Of a stretch of 64,000 bases of DNA, positions 48,324-57,270 are shown in pieces. The notes under the pieces are model-generated. The model was given only the letters and a program-made list of their open reading frames with translations. It was not told the origin of the DNA and made no database searches. Location: positions 620,001 through 684,000 of the forward strand of contig NZ_SMFZ01000002.1 in NCBI RefSeq assembly GCF_004339565.1. The letters run 5' to 3'. Every line of letters begins with the position of its first letter. The first letter of the stretch is position 1. The position numbers and the translations under genes are program-made. The DNA comes from Pseudonocardia endophytica (GTDB taxonomy: Bacteria; Actinomycetota; Actinomycetes; Mycobacteriales; Pseudonocardiaceae).

Positions 48324-50150
48324 TCAGCCGGTCGCGCGGAAGTCGTCGGCGAGCCCCTCGAACAGGTTCGACGAGATCGATTCCGACCGGCTGCCGGGCA
48401 CGGTCAGGGAGACGGCCCAGACGCTCCCGTCGCGGGCCGGGACGATCCGCAGCCACATCGTGCGCCGCTGCGGGCCGTCGGCGGTGCGGACGACCATCTG
48501 CTCGGTCCCGGACGGAGGTGTGCCGTAGCCCGCGGTGGTCGCCGTGTCGACGCCGAGCGCCTGCGGGTTCAGGTTGTCGGTGACCTCGCGGGCGGATGCC
48601 GCGCTGCGGACGGCGAGCTCCTCGCTGCCGTCCGGGCTGACGTAGCGGACCACGGTCGGGGCCCGCCCGCCGTCCCAGCGGAACTGGGACCACGCCTCCG
48701 GCACGGACACGGTGAAGCCGAGCGGGTCGGGGCGGGGGACGCGGTGCGCGCGGTCGGTCGTCGCGGTCACCGTGCTGAACGCCTCCTGCCCGGCGACGGT
48801 GCGGACGGCAGCGTAGCCACCGACGGCGCCGAGCAGGATGATCAGTGCGCCGCCGATCACCAGGGGGATCGCGGTGAGCACGCCCATCCGCTTGCGCGGG
48901 GCGGCCGGTGCGGGCCGGACGGCCTGCGGGGCCGGCTGCGGGCGTACCGGTGGCGGTGGGGCCGGGTAGTGCCCGGTGGCGCGGGGGCCCTGGTCCGCCG
49001 GTGCCGGGAACCCTCCGGGCAGCGGTCCGGGATCGGAGGACAGCGGTGCCGCCGCCTGCCCCGGCTGGGAGGACGCGACCCGGTTCGGCCCGCTCGCGTC
49101 CGGCCGGGCGGGTGACTCGGGCACGGCGCGTCCGCGCAGCAGCGACCGCGTCGCACGACCGCGCGACGGGCCGGACGCCGCGCTCGGCGGAGCGACGTTC
49201 GGCGGCACCATGCCGGTGACCGTCGGGACGTCCGGCGATCCCGGGAAGATCGGATCGCTCGGGTCGGCCAGCAGCGGGCTCAGCCGGACGCGGACCTCGT
49301 CGAGCGGCATCCGCCCGGCCGGCTCCTTGACCATCAGGCCGGCGATCACGTCGCCGAGCGGGCCGGGGTCGGACACCCGCGGCACCGTGCCGTCGACGAC
49401 CTCGGTGAGCGTGCGGACCGGGTCGCCGTCCACGTCGTACGGGGGCCTGCCCTCGACGGCCGCGAACAGCGTCGCGCCCAGGCCCCAGAGGTCCGCGGCG
49501 GGCGTCACCGGCTGGCCTGCGGCGACCTCCGGCGCGATGTAGGCGGGGGAGCCGAGGACGAGGCCCGCCGACGTCATCGGCGCGTCCGACTCGTTGCGGG
49601 CGATGCCGAAGTCGGTGAGCTTGATCCGCCCGTCGTCGGAGATCAGGACGTTGCCCGGCTTGACGTCGCGGTGCGTGATGCCGGCTCGGTGCGCTGCGCG
49701 CAGCGCCGCCGACGTGCCGTAGCCGACGACGGCGGCCTGCGACCGGTCGAGGCGTCCCAGCTCGGTGATCGCGGTCGCCAGGTTGCGCGACGGGACGAGC
49801 TCCATCACCACGAGCGGGTCGCCCTCGGCGTCGAGCACGTCGAACACCGTGACGACGTTCGGGTGGGACAGGCCGGCCAGCGCCCTGGCCTCGCGCATCA
49901 TCCGCTCGCGGAGCTCGAGCTCCTCGCCCGCCGGGATGCCCTCCGGGAACTTCAGCTCCTTGATCGCGACGCGGCGCTGCAGCACGTCGTCGAAACCGGA
50001 CCAGACGGTGCCCATGGCTCCGGAGCCGAGCGGACCGTCGACGCGGTAACGCCCGGCGATCTGGCGCTGCACCTCGCCACCCGGAACGGACACGGGCCTC
50101 ATTGTTCCAGCCGCCGTGCGCGGCGCGGTCGGCCCCGGGTCCGTGGTCAC
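48324..50150 (-). CDS. Transmembrane Ser/Thr protein kinase (PknB-like)
   Basis: A 608-aa receptor-type kinase. The kinase domain (about 35-290) has all active motifs: LGSGAMGTVW, VAIKELK (Lys64), HRDVKPGN, LTDFGIA and IAPEVA. A Pro/Ala-rich juxtamembrane linker (about 300-420) leads to one membrane helix (about 426-448) and an extracellular domain of about 155 residues that I do not recognise (SVPEAWSQFRWDGGRAPTVVRYVS); it has no PASTA repeats. GTG 50150 was kept as the start; ATG 50102, 16 codons in, is also possible. It contrasts with the pseudokinase at 14856. Confidence 0.93.
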   Translation of the reverse strand: MTTDPGPTAPRTAAGTMRPVSVPGGEVQRQIAGRYRVDGPLGSGAMGTVWSGFDDVLQRRVAIKELKFPEGIPAGEELELRERMMREARALAGLSHPNVVTVFDVLDAEGDPLVVMELVPSRNLATAITELGRLDRSQAAVVGYGTSAALRAAHRAGITHRDVKPGNVLISDDGRIKLTDFGIARNESDAPMTSAGLVLGSPAYIAPEVAAGQPVTPAADLWGLGATLFAAVEGRPPYDVDGDPVRTLTEVVDGTVPRVSDPGPLGDVIAGLMVKEPAGRMPLDEVRVRLSPLLADPSDPIFPGSPDVPTVTGMVPPNVAPPSAASGPSRGRATRSLLRGRAVPESPARPDASGPNRVASSQPGQAAAPLSSDPGPLPGGFPAPADQGPRATGHYPAPPPPVRPQPAPQAVRPAPAAPRKRMGVLTAIPLVIGGALIILLGAVGGYAAVRTVAGQEAFSTVTATTDRAHRVPRPDPLGFTVSVPEAWSQFRWDGGRAPTVVRYVSPDGSEELAVRSAASAREVTDNLNPQALGVDTATTAGYGTPPSGTEQMVVRTADGPQRRTMWLRIVPARDGSVWAVSLTVPGSRSESISSNLFEGLADDFRATG

Positions 50151-50422
50151 GAGACGTCGGACACGGGTGACGCACGGTCAGATCACGAACGGGACATCCG
50201 CGAGGCGACGAGCGGCCGTTACGCCCGTTCGTCGCCCCAGGGGATGCCGCTCGGCACGGACCGTTTCTCCGTCCGCAGCATCCCGGCGACCCCTCGCCGC
50301 GCGTATCGCGATCGGAGCGGATTCGAGTGGAACACCGCCGGACGGGTGAGCACCATGACAGGAGACACACACCCGCGAGGCATGTCGTGACGAGGTGCCC
50401 GCCCGACGCTCCGGAGGTCCAG

Positions 50423-51664
50423 GTGACTGCGCTGCAGGACCGTGCCGACCCGTCCGTGATGGCGGACGTGCCGGTCGTCGACCTCGGCGCCGGGTCGGGT
50501 CCTGCCTGGCTGGACGCGTGGGTCGGGGAGAACCGCGGACGGGTGGTCGGCTGGCGCCGCGCCATCCACGCCCAGCCCGAGCTCGCGCGGTGCGAGGAGC
50601 TGACCACCAAGCGCGTGTCCGAGACGCTCCTGCGCGCCGGCCTCGAGCCGCGGACGCTGCCAGGGGGCACCGGTCTGGTCTGCGACGTCGGCCGCGGCGA
50701 GCCCCTCGTCGCGCTGCGTGCGGACATGGACGCGCTGCCGCTGGCCGAGCAGACCGGCCTGGACTTCGCGTCCACCGTCCCCGGCGTCGCGCACGCCTGC
50801 GGGCACGACGCGCACACCGCGATGCTGCTCGGCGCCGGCCTGGCGCTGGCCTCGGCGCCGTCGCTGCCCGGCCGGGTCCGGCTGCTGTTCCAGCCCGCCG
50901 AGGAGGTCCAGCCGGGCGGCGCGCTCGACATGGTCGCCGACGGCGTGATGGACGGGGTGCGACGCGCGTTCGCCCTGCACTGCGACCCGCGCCTGGAGGT
51001 CGGGAAGCTCGGCACCCGGGTCGGCCCGATCACCTCGGCCTGCGACCTGCTGGAGCTGCGGCTCACCTCGCCGGGAGGGCACACGTCGCGCCCGCACCTG
51101 ACGGCGGACCTCGTCGAGGCGCTCGGCCTGATCGTCACGCAGCTCCCGCTGCTGCTCACCCGGCACGTCGACCCGCGCTCCGGCACGGTCCTGACCTGGG
51201 GCGCGGTGCACGCGGGCGAGGCGGCCAACGCGATCCCGCAGACCGGTCTGGTCCGCGGCACGCTGCGCACCGCCGACCACGCGACCTGGACCTCGCTCGA
51301 GGAGACGATCCGCTCGCTGGTCGCCTCCGTGCTGGCGCCGACCGGCGTCGGATACGTCCTGGACCACGTCCGTGGCGTGCCACCGGTGGTCAACGACGCG
51401 TCGTCGACCCGGATCCTGCGCGACGCGGGCATCGCCGTCGGCGGCGAGCAGGCGGCGGCCGACACCGAGCAGTCCAGCGGCGGCGAGGACTTCGCCTGGT
51501 TCCTCGAGGAGGCGCCGGGTGCGCTGGCCCGCCTCGGGGTGTGGCCGGGGGAGGGTCCGAAGCGCGACCTGCACCAGCCGACGTTCGACCTGGACGAGCG
51601 GGCCATCCCGTTCGGCGTCCGGGTCCTCGTGCAGTCGGCCCTGGCCGCCCTCGCCGAGGCCTGA
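50423..51664 (+). CDS. M20-family amidohydrolase (AmiA1/AmiB1-like)
   Basis: A 413-aa metal-dependent amidohydrolase/aminoacylase. The Mn/Zn sites are VALRADMDALPL, ACGHDAHTAML (metal ligands), QPAEEVQPGG and HCDPRLEVG (usual His). A dimerisation domain follows (SPGGHTSRPH). GTG 50423 has GGAGG at 50413-50417. The position between punA and the Rv3304-like gene corresponds to amiB1/amiA1 in mycobacteria, where two copies occur; only one is present here. The substrate, an N-acyl amino acid or a peptide, is not determined. Confidence 0.9.
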   Translation: MTALQDRADPSVMADVPVVDLGAGSGPAWLDAWVGENRGRVVGWRRAIHAQPELARCEELTTKRVSETLLRAGLEPRTLPGGTGLVCDVGRGEPLVALRADMDALPLAEQTGLDFASTVPGVAHACGHDAHTAMLLGAGLALASAPSLPGRVRLLFQPAEEVQPGGALDMVADGVMDGVRRAFALHCDPRLEVGKLGTRVGPITSACDLLELRLTSPGGHTSRPHLTADLVEALGLIVTQLPLLLTRHVDPRSGTVLTWGAVHAGEAANAIPQTGLVRGTLRTADHATWTSLEETIRSLVASVLAPTGVGYVLDHVRGVPPVVNDASSTRILRDAGIAVGGEQAAADTEQSSGGEDFAWFLEEAPGALARLGVWPGEGPKRDLHQPTFDLDERAIPFGVRVLVQSALAALAEA

Positions 51665-51707
51665 CCGCCGGCGTCACCCCGGCCCGTTCCACCCCACCCC
51701 ATCCGTC

Positions 51708-51762
51708 CCGAACGAGGGGCACCTTCGAGCAATCTGATTGCCCGAAGGTGCCCCTCGTTCGG
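51708..51762. repeat. Imperfect palindromic repeat, second family member
   Basis: Arms 51708-51732 and 51738-51762 (25 nt, one mismatch, 5-nt loop) carry the same AAGGTGCC and GAACGA modules as the palindrome at 34944-34996. It follows the stop of the M20 hydrolase by about 45 bp. Confidence 0.85.
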
Positions 51763-51778
51763 TGTGGACGCGCGACCC

Positions 51779-51806
51779 TTCGTGAACGAAGGTGCCGTTC
51801 GTTCGG
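51779..51806. repeat. Half copy of the palindromic repeat
   Basis: AAGGTGCCGTTCGTTCGG (51789-51806) is identical to the right arm of the 34944 palindrome, with TTCGTGAACG before it at 51779-51788. It lacks the left arm. Confidence 0.75.
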
Positions 51807-51859
51807 GGAGAGGGAGGTGGCGCGGCGAGGCGGGTGGGCCGGCGCCGGGTGCGGGCGGG

Positions 51860-52309
51860 TCAGCCGGACTTGCGGCTGGGGCGGCTGCGGAGGTCGTTGA
51901 CGTAGTCGTCAGGGGCACCGGCGGACTCGGCCGCGTCGGCCAGGACACCGAGGTACCTGGCGCTCGGCTGGCCGCCCTCGTACGCGTTGAGCACGTAGAT
52001 CCAGGCCAGGGCGCTGCCGTCGAGCGTGGCCACGCGCAGGCGGAGCTTCTTGTGCATCCCCATCTCGCCGCCCTCCCAGCGGTCGAGCTGGGCCTCGTCG
52101 TGCTCCGGCACGTCGTAGAGCACGACGAACACCTGGGAGCCGGGCTCCTCGACGACCGTCGAGAGCGCGCCCTCCCAGGTGTAGTCCTCACCACCGAACG
52201 TCAGTCGCCAGCCCTGGAGCCACCCCGTCCCGGCCATCGGCGAGTGCGGGGCGCGCTCCTTCATCTGCTCCGGGTCCATGTTCGACCCGTAGGCGGCGTA
52301 CAGCGGCAC
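51860..52309 (-). CDS. Gamma-glutamylcyclotransferase-fold protein (Rv3304-like)
   Basis: A 149-aa GGCT/AIG2-like protein. The N-terminal substrate loop is YAAYGSNMDPEQMKERAPHSP (YGSN motif) and the acidic residue needed for proton transfer would be in GGEDYTWEGALSTVVEEPG. The length and order match Rv3304. GTG 52307-52309 follows a TACCCT -10 by seven bases. Substrates of this subfamily are unknown; gamma-glutamyl amine cleavage is the fold-based guess. Confidence 0.88.
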   Translation of the reverse strand: MPLYAAYGSNMDPEQMKERAPHSPMAGTGWLQGWRLTFGGEDYTWEGALSTVVEEPGSQVFVVLYDVPEHDEAQLDRWEGGEMGMHKKLRLRVATLDGSALAWIYVLNAYEGGQPSARYLGVLADAAESAGAPDDYVNDLRSRPSRKSG

Positions 52310-52322
52310 GGGCGCCAGGGTA
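52310..52322 (-). promoter_or_regulatory. Leaderless promoter -10 (TACCCT)
   Basis: On the minus strand TACCCT (52322-52317) is seven bases before the GTG of the cyclotransferase-like gene. Confidence 0.5.
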
Positions 52323-52445
52323 GACGCTCACCCGTCGGTCGCCTCCTCGGCGCCCGTGCGGTGCAACGCGCGTACGGTGACCGCGTCCCGTCCGGCGCCG
52401 AACGGCGACCCCGCCCCGTCGTCGAATCCTGGAGGAGATCTTCCC

Positions 52446-53849
52446 GTGACCCACATCGTGATCATGGGCGGTGGACCGGCCGGGTACGAGGCCGCGCTGG
52501 TCGCGGCCCAGCACGGCAGCGAGGTGACCGTCGTCGAGCGCGACGGCATGGGCGGTGCCTGCGTCCTCGACGACTGCGTGCCGTCGAAGACGTTCATCTC
52601 CTCGGCCGGGGTCCGGGTCGACCTGCACCGCGCCGAGGAGCTCGGCGTGCTCGTCGACCGCGGATCGTCCCGTGTGGACCTTCCGGCGGTGAACCGCCGG
52701 GTCAAGGCGCTGGCGCAGGCGCAGTCCGCGGACGTGCGGGCCCGCGTCGAGCACGAGGGCGTGCGGATCATCAACGGCACCGCACAGTTCAGCGGACCGG
52801 CCTCGGCGCGGGCCGCGCACGGTGTCACCGCGACGCACGCCGACGGCACGGTCTCCGAGCTCGTCGCCGACGTCGTGCTGGTCGCCACCGGCGCGACGCC
52901 GCGCGTGCTGGACAGCGCCCGCCCGGACGGCGACCGGATCCTCGACTGGCGCATGCTCTACGACCTCGACGAGCTGCCCGAGCACCTGATCGTGATCGGG
53001 TCGGGTGTCACCGGCGCCGAGTTCGTGTCCGCCTACGTCGAGCTCGGCTGCGAGGTGACGCTCGTCTCCAGCCGCGACCGGGTGCTCCCGACCGAGGACC
53101 AGGACGCCGCCGCCGTGCTGGAGGAGGTGCTCGCCGAGCGTGGCGTGCAGATCCTGCCGCGCTCGCGGGCCGAGTCCGTCCGGAACACCGGTGACGGCGT
53201 CGAGGTCACGCTGTCCGACGGCAGCACGGTCACCGGGTCGCATGCGCTGATGACGGTCGGGTCGGTGCCGAACACGACCGACATCGGGCTGGAGAAGATC
53301 GGCGTCGAGACCGATCGGGGCGGGTTCATCCCGGTCGACCGCGTCTCACGGACGTCGGAGCCGGGCGTCTACGCGGCGGGTGACTGCACGGGCGTGTTGA
53401 TGCTGGCGTCGGTCGCGGCGATGCAGGGCCGGATCGCGATGTGGCACGCGCTCGGTGAGGGGGTCGCCCCGATCCGGTTGCGGACGGTGGCGGGCAACGT
53501 GTTCACCCGCCCGGAGATCGCGACCGTCGGGATCGGCCAGCGCGCGATCGACAGCGGGGAGACGGCGGCCCGGACCGTGATGCTGCCGCTCTCGACGAAC
53601 CCGCGGGCGAAGATGCGGGGTCTCAGGCGGGGGTTCGTCAAGTTGTTCTGCCGGCCCGCGTCGGGCGTCGTGATCGGCGGCGTGGTCGTCGCGCCGGTGG
53701 CCAGCGAGCTGATCCTGCCGATCGCGATGGCCGTGCAGAACGGGCTCGACGTGGACGACCTGACGAACACGTTCTCGGTCTACCCGTCGCTCTCCGGGTC
53801 GATCACCGAGGCGGGCAGGCAGCTGATGCAGCACTCCGACCTGGAGTGA
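52446..53849 (+). CDS. lpdA: LpdA-type NAD(P)H quinone reductase (disulfide reductase fold)
   Basis: A 467-aa FAD flavoprotein of the lipoamide-dehydrogenase fold, closely matching mycobacterial LpdA (Rv3303c), an NAD(P)H quinone reductase. FAD motif GGGPAGYEAALVAA, NAD motif GSGVTGAEFVSAY, and YAAGDCTGVLMLAS. The redox loop has both cysteines, GGACVLDDCVPSK (C39, C44), whereas the M. tuberculosis protein, as I recall it, reads GGAAVLDDC. The C-terminal catalytic His-Glu pair of true disulfide reductases (HPTLSE) is replaced by YPSLSGSITEA. GTG 52446 has GGAGGAG upstream. Confidence 0.93.
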   Translation: MTHIVIMGGGPAGYEAALVAAQHGSEVTVVERDGMGGACVLDDCVPSKTFISSAGVRVDLHRAEELGVLVDRGSSRVDLPAVNRRVKALAQAQSADVRARVEHEGVRIINGTAQFSGPASARAAHGVTATHADGTVSELVADVVLVATGATPRVLDSARPDGDRILDWRMLYDLDELPEHLIVIGSGVTGAEFVSAYVELGCEVTLVSSRDRVLPTEDQDAAAVLEEVLAERGVQILPRSRAESVRNTGDGVEVTLSDGSTVTGSHALMTVGSVPNTTDIGLEKIGVETDRGGFIPVDRVSRTSEPGVYAAGDCTGVLMLASVAAMQGRIAMWHALGEGVAPIRLRTVAGNVFTRPEIATVGIGQRAIDSGETAARTVMLPLSTNPRAKMRGLRRGFVKLFCRPASGVVIGGVVVAPVASELILPIAMAVQNGLDVDDLTNTFSVYPSLSGSITEAGRQLMQHSDLE

Positions 53850-53850
53850 C

Positions 53851-54675
53851 TCAGGTCCGCGCGATCTCAGCGTCGGCGTCGTCGAGCAGGTCGGTCAGCA
53901 GGGCGTGCAGGCCGCGGTCGTCGACCGGGGCGAGCGTCGACCAGTCGGTCCCGTCGCCCGCGACGGAACGGGTGAGGCGGTAGCGGCCGACCGGGGTGTC
54001 CAGCACGGTCAGGTGCGACAGCGGCCGGTGCGGGCTGCCCCAGCGGTCGTGGACGACGGCCGCGACCTGCGCCCGGCCGCCGGACCCTCCGACCAGCCGC
54101 GCGACCAGGGCCGTGTCCTCCGGCGACAGCGTGTCCCGGGTGGACGGTCCGGTGACGACGCCGTCCGGGGCGGGTCGGCCGTCGGTGGTGGCGACGACGT
54201 CCGCCAGCACGTCGGTCGGCAGCGACACCGCGCGTCCGCGTCCTGCGGCGCGGTCCGGCATCGTGGTGCGGACGGCGTAGGCGGGCGTGCCCGCCGCGTG
54301 CAGCTCGACCCGGCCGTCGCGGCGTACGGCCAGCGCGCCGTCGCCGTCGCGTTCCGCGGCGAGAGCCCGCACCGGTCGTCCGAACCAGCCGCGCAGCTCG
54401 AGCTGCCGACGGGGCGCGGCGAGCAGGCCGAGCAGACGGGCCGGTCCGGGCGCCGGGCCCGTGAGGTCGGCCAGCCCGCGGCGGCGCAGGCCGTCCCGTC
54501 CGGCCGCGACGATCCGGGCCCGCTCGGCCCGGGTGCGGCCCGGCGACGGCAGGCGCAGCACGACCGGGGTCGGTCCCAGACGCAGCTCGTCCCACAGCAC
54601 GTCGAACTCGGCCTCGGTGAGTACGTGGTGGACCGGGGTGGCCGGGAACGTCGCGACCCGCGGCTGCTCAGGCAC
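53851..54675 (-). CDS. espG: EspG-family type VII secretion chaperone
   Basis: A 274-aa ESX-associated EspG-family protein, the cytosolic chaperone of PE/PPE-type substrates. The family start is visible: LTEAEFDVLWDELRLGPTPVVLRLPSPGRTRAERA, with the GLADL block after it and a strand-rich C-terminus. GTG 54673-54675 overlaps the end of the PPE-like gene by 8 bp, so it is translated with its presumed client. One base separates its stop from the convergent lpdA stop. Confidence 0.85.
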   Translation of the reverse strand: MPEQPRVATFPATPVHHVLTEAEFDVLWDELRLGPTPVVLRLPSPGRTRAERARIVAAGRDGLRRRGLADLTGPAPGPARLLGLLAAPRRQLELRGWFGRPVRALAAERDGDGALAVRRDGRVELHAAGTPAYAVRTTMPDRAAGRGRAVSLPTDVLADVVATTDGRPAPDGVVTGPSTRDTLSPEDTALVARLVGGSGGRAQVAAVVHDRWGSPHRPLSHLTVLDTPVGRYRLTRSVAGDGTDWSTLAPVDDRGLHALLTDLLDDADAEIART

Positions 54676-56764
54676 GGTGCCGCCACGGGTCCTCCGGGCG
54701 CAGCACGGCAGGGGCGGCCGACAGACCGGACGGCAGCTCCGCCGGCGCAGGCGGGTCGACGGCGTCCGGGACGTCGGCCCACGACGTGTCGTCCGGGTTC
54801 TCGACGGCGTGCTGGTCGACGATCATCCGCCACGCAGGCACCCGGTCCGGGTCGCCAGAGGGACCGGGGCCGGAGGACTGTCCGAGCGTGACGCCGGAAT
54901 GGCCCGCCGCGTGTGCGGGCGTCCCCGCGGCCGCCGCGCCGACGGGCATCGGCATGCCGGGCGGGAGTCCGGGCCCGGACCCTGTCGGCGAGCCGGGACC
55001 TGCCGCCGCGCCGGCGGGCGGGACCGTTCCGGTGGGTGGGACGTGGCCCGCCTGCCCGCCTGCCGCCGCGTGGCCGGGCAGGAGCCCGTGCTGCCCCGCG
55101 CCGAGGGCTGACGGATCCGGGGCCGCTGCGGTGTGGCCGCCGGGTGTCCCGACCGTCCAGCCGGCACCCGTCGTGGGGCTTCCGGGAACGGCGACGTGTG
55201 CCGCAGCCGCGCCGGGTGCGGTGCCGCCGTTCGGGGCGCCGCCCGCTGCGACAGCGCCGCCGGGTGCGCCACCCGCCGACGGGGTCCCGCCGGGTCCGCC
55301 GCCGCTCGGAGCGGTGCCGCCGGTCGTGCCGCTGCCGGATCCGCCCGCGCCGACCCCGCCCGGGCCGGACCCTCCTGCGCCTGCGCCGGCTCCGGTCCCG
55401 CCGGCCGAACCGGTCCCGCTGGTGCCCGACCCGCCGGTGCCCGACCCGGTCGCGTGCCCCATCGCCCCCGCGGTGCCGGGGTCGCCGTGGATCGCCGCGT
55501 GACCGTGTCCACCGGTAGCCGTGACCGCCGAGGCCCCGGACGGTGCCGCGAGGGCCGACGAGCCGGCCCCACCCGCGCCGGTGCCGCTTCCCGGCCCGGA
55601 CGACCCGGTGCCGGACTGCGCCGACCCGGACCGGTCGGTCCCGTCGGCTCCGGACGCCTGTGTCGTGGCGGTGGTTCCGTCGCCGGTGGTGCCTCCCCGC
55701 TCGCGGCGGCTGTTGGTACCGGTCCCGGACCGACCGCGCTGGCCACTCGTCAGATGACGGCCGGACGGCGGCCGGTGCTGCGCGCCGGACGTGCGCACAC
55801 CCGGTGCGGCGGCGGACCCGGCTCCGTTCGTCCCGGACGACCCGGCCGTACCCGGAGATCCGGACCCCGCCGTCGCGGCCGGGGGCGGAGTGCCGCCCTG
55901 CGCACCGGGCGCGCTTCCCGGACGGACCGAGGCATCCGGCCCGGAGCTGCCTGCACCCGGTGCACCACTCCCCGGTGCGGCAGAGGCCGATGTGGACGGT
56001 CCGGCCGACGGCGTCGATCCGGCCGGGGACGCCTGAGGACCGGTCGGACGGACCGCATCACCGGAGGCCGGCGCCGAGCCGGAACCGCCACCCCGCCCGG
56101 CCGCACCGGCGAGACCGGTGGCGCCGCCCGCGACCGCACCGGCGGCGGTCGTCCCGGACGTCTGCGCCGCAGGAGGATCCGCAGCCTGCGGCGCGGAACC
56201 GGCCTCGCCAGGGGCACCCGCGACCGCCCCGCCGACGGCGACGACGACGGGCGGCGACGGGCAGCCACCGAACGACGCGGCGACCACGAGGCTGTCCTCG
56301 CCGTAGCGCGTCATCAGCTCCGCCGCACGCTGCGCCCCGTTCGTCGCGGAGACGTCGGACGCGGCCCAGTCGGAGAGCAGGGCCTGCCCGGTCGGGGCGA
56401 CGTCCGGTGGCCCCGGCTCGGACGGCGGTGGCATCCGGGTGCGCAGCTCGGCGGCGAGCCCGGCCTGCTCGCCGAGTCCGTCCGCGGTGCGCTTCGCACC
56501 GTCCGCGGCGGAGCCGGTCCAGGACGCGAGCCGGGTCAGCCCGCCCTGCGCCCCGTCCGCGGCCGTGCCCTCCCAGCCGGCCGGGAGCGAGCCCGCCCGC
56601 GCGCCGAGATCCTGCCGCAGCATCGCGAGCGCGTCGGCCGCCCCGCGCCAGGCCTGCTCGGCGGCGGTCGATCCCTGGCCGCCCGGACCGTCGGCGACCA
56701 TCCGGTGGATCTCCTGGTGGGTCAGTCCCTCCCAACGCGGTTCGTCACCGGCCGGCCCGGTCAT
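54668..56764 (-). CDS. PPE-like domain protein with long Gly/Ala/Pro tail
   Basis: A 698-aa type VII secretion-related protein. The N-terminal helical domain (about 1-170) resembles the PPE fold: LTHQEIHRMVADGPG, then GWEGTAADGAQ, a WxG-like element near residue 65. From about 200 to 640 it is a Gly/Ala/Ser/Pro/Thr low-complexity region with GSG, GAG and GTAPG runs and almost no large hydrophobics. The C-terminus has a conserved-looking block VPAWRMIVDQHAVENPDDTSW. It sits between the small substrate (ATGA overlap) and EspG (8-bp overlap). Likely an exported partner of both; its low-complexity region could form a cell-surface extension. Confidence 0.8.
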   Translation of the reverse strand: MTGPAGDEPRWEGLTHQEIHRMVADGPGGQGSTAAEQAWRGAADALAMLRQDLGARAGSLPAGWEGTAADGAQGGLTRLASWTGSAADGAKRTADGLGEQAGLAAELRTRMPPPSEPGPPDVAPTGQALLSDWAASDVSATNGAQRAAELMTRYGEDSLVVAASFGGCPSPPVVVAVGGAVAGAPGEAGSAPQAADPPAAQTSGTTAAGAVAGGATGLAGAAGRGGGSGSAPASGDAVRPTGPQASPAGSTPSAGPSTSASAAPGSGAPGAGSSGPDASVRPGSAPGAQGGTPPPAATAGSGSPGTAGSSGTNGAGSAAAPGVRTSGAQHRPPSGRHLTSGQRGRSGTGTNSRRERGGTTGDGTTATTQASGADGTDRSGSAQSGTGSSGPGSGTGAGGAGSSALAAPSGASAVTATGGHGHAAIHGDPGTAGAMGHATGSGTGGSGTSGTGSAGGTGAGAGAGGSGPGGVGAGGSGSGTTGGTAPSGGGPGGTPSAGGAPGGAVAAGGAPNGGTAPGAAAAHVAVPGSPTTGAGWTVGTPGGHTAAAPDPSALGAGQHGLLPGHAAAGGQAGHVPPTGTVPPAGAAAGPGSPTGSGPGLPPGMPMPVGAAAAGTPAHAAGHSGVTLGQSSGPGPSGDPDRVPAWRMIVDQHAVENPDDTSWADVPDAVDPPAPAELPSGLSAAPAVLRPEDPWRHRA

Positions 56765-57096
56765 CGGGCGGACCCGAACGAGGACGCCACCGCATCCTCC
56801 GTCCCGGCGTACGTCCGTCCGGACGCCCCCATCGAGTCCCGGACCCGGACGAGCTCGTCGCGGTAGGCGCGCAGGGCCGCGACCGCGGCCGACGGCCCGT
56901 CGGTACTGCCCCGCGCGTAGTCGGCCGCGGCGCGCGCGCTGACCGGGTCCCCGAGCCACGGCCGGGGTAGCCGGGCGTTCGACTCGAGCGTGCGCAGCGA
57001 GGCGTCGACCCGTTCGAGCGCCGCGTCGACGGCGGACCGCAGGCGGGGCAGCTCGTGCGGATCGACGCGCAGGTCGGGGGCGGGCGAGTCGGGCAT
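56761..57096 (-). CDS. Small ESX/EspC-like secreted protein with YxxxE signal
   Basis: A 111-aa all-helical protein: helix 1 about 13-40, helix 2 about 55-90, then a C-terminal type VII secretion signal YAGTE at residues 96-100 (YxxxD/E). ATG 57094-57096 has GGAGGGG upstream. As in PE/PPE pairs, the small protein gene is directly upstream of the PPE-like gene and overlaps it (ATGA). Closest in style to the EspC/DUF2580 group. The ESX core genes (eccB-E, mycP) are not in this window. Confidence 0.8.
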   Translation of the reverse strand: MPDSPAPDLRVDPHELPRLRSAVDAALERVDASLRTLESNARLPRPWLGDPVSARAAADYARGSTDGPSAAVAALRAYRDELVRVRDSMGASGRTYAGTEDAVASSFGSAR

Positions 57097-57210
57097 GAAT
57101 CCCCTCCGGGCAGTGACGGACGTCGTCACGGTAGGGCCGGGGAAGGCCTCCGGACCCGGATCGCGCCCGGATCCGTTGCGATCGCGAACCGGACGCCGCC
57201 CGGACACGAC

Positions 57211-57256
57211 GACGCCCCCGACCGCTCCGGTCGCGATCCGGAACAGCGGGGGCGTC
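57211..57256. terminator. Terminator hairpin after the exonuclease-like gene
   Basis: GACGCCCCCG (57211-57220) pairs with CGGGGGCGTC (57247-57256). The 26-nt loop has an inner CCGG/CCGG stem. It lies between the stop of the exonuclease-like gene and the small T7SS gene. Confidence 0.7.
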
Positions 57257-57270
57257 GAGCGTCGAACGCC

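Noticed and set aside
54900..56100. Repetitive Gly/Ala/Pro codons as a CRISPR or satellite array
   Set aside because: There is no constant repeat-spacer structure; it is low-complexity coding sequence of the PPE-like gene.
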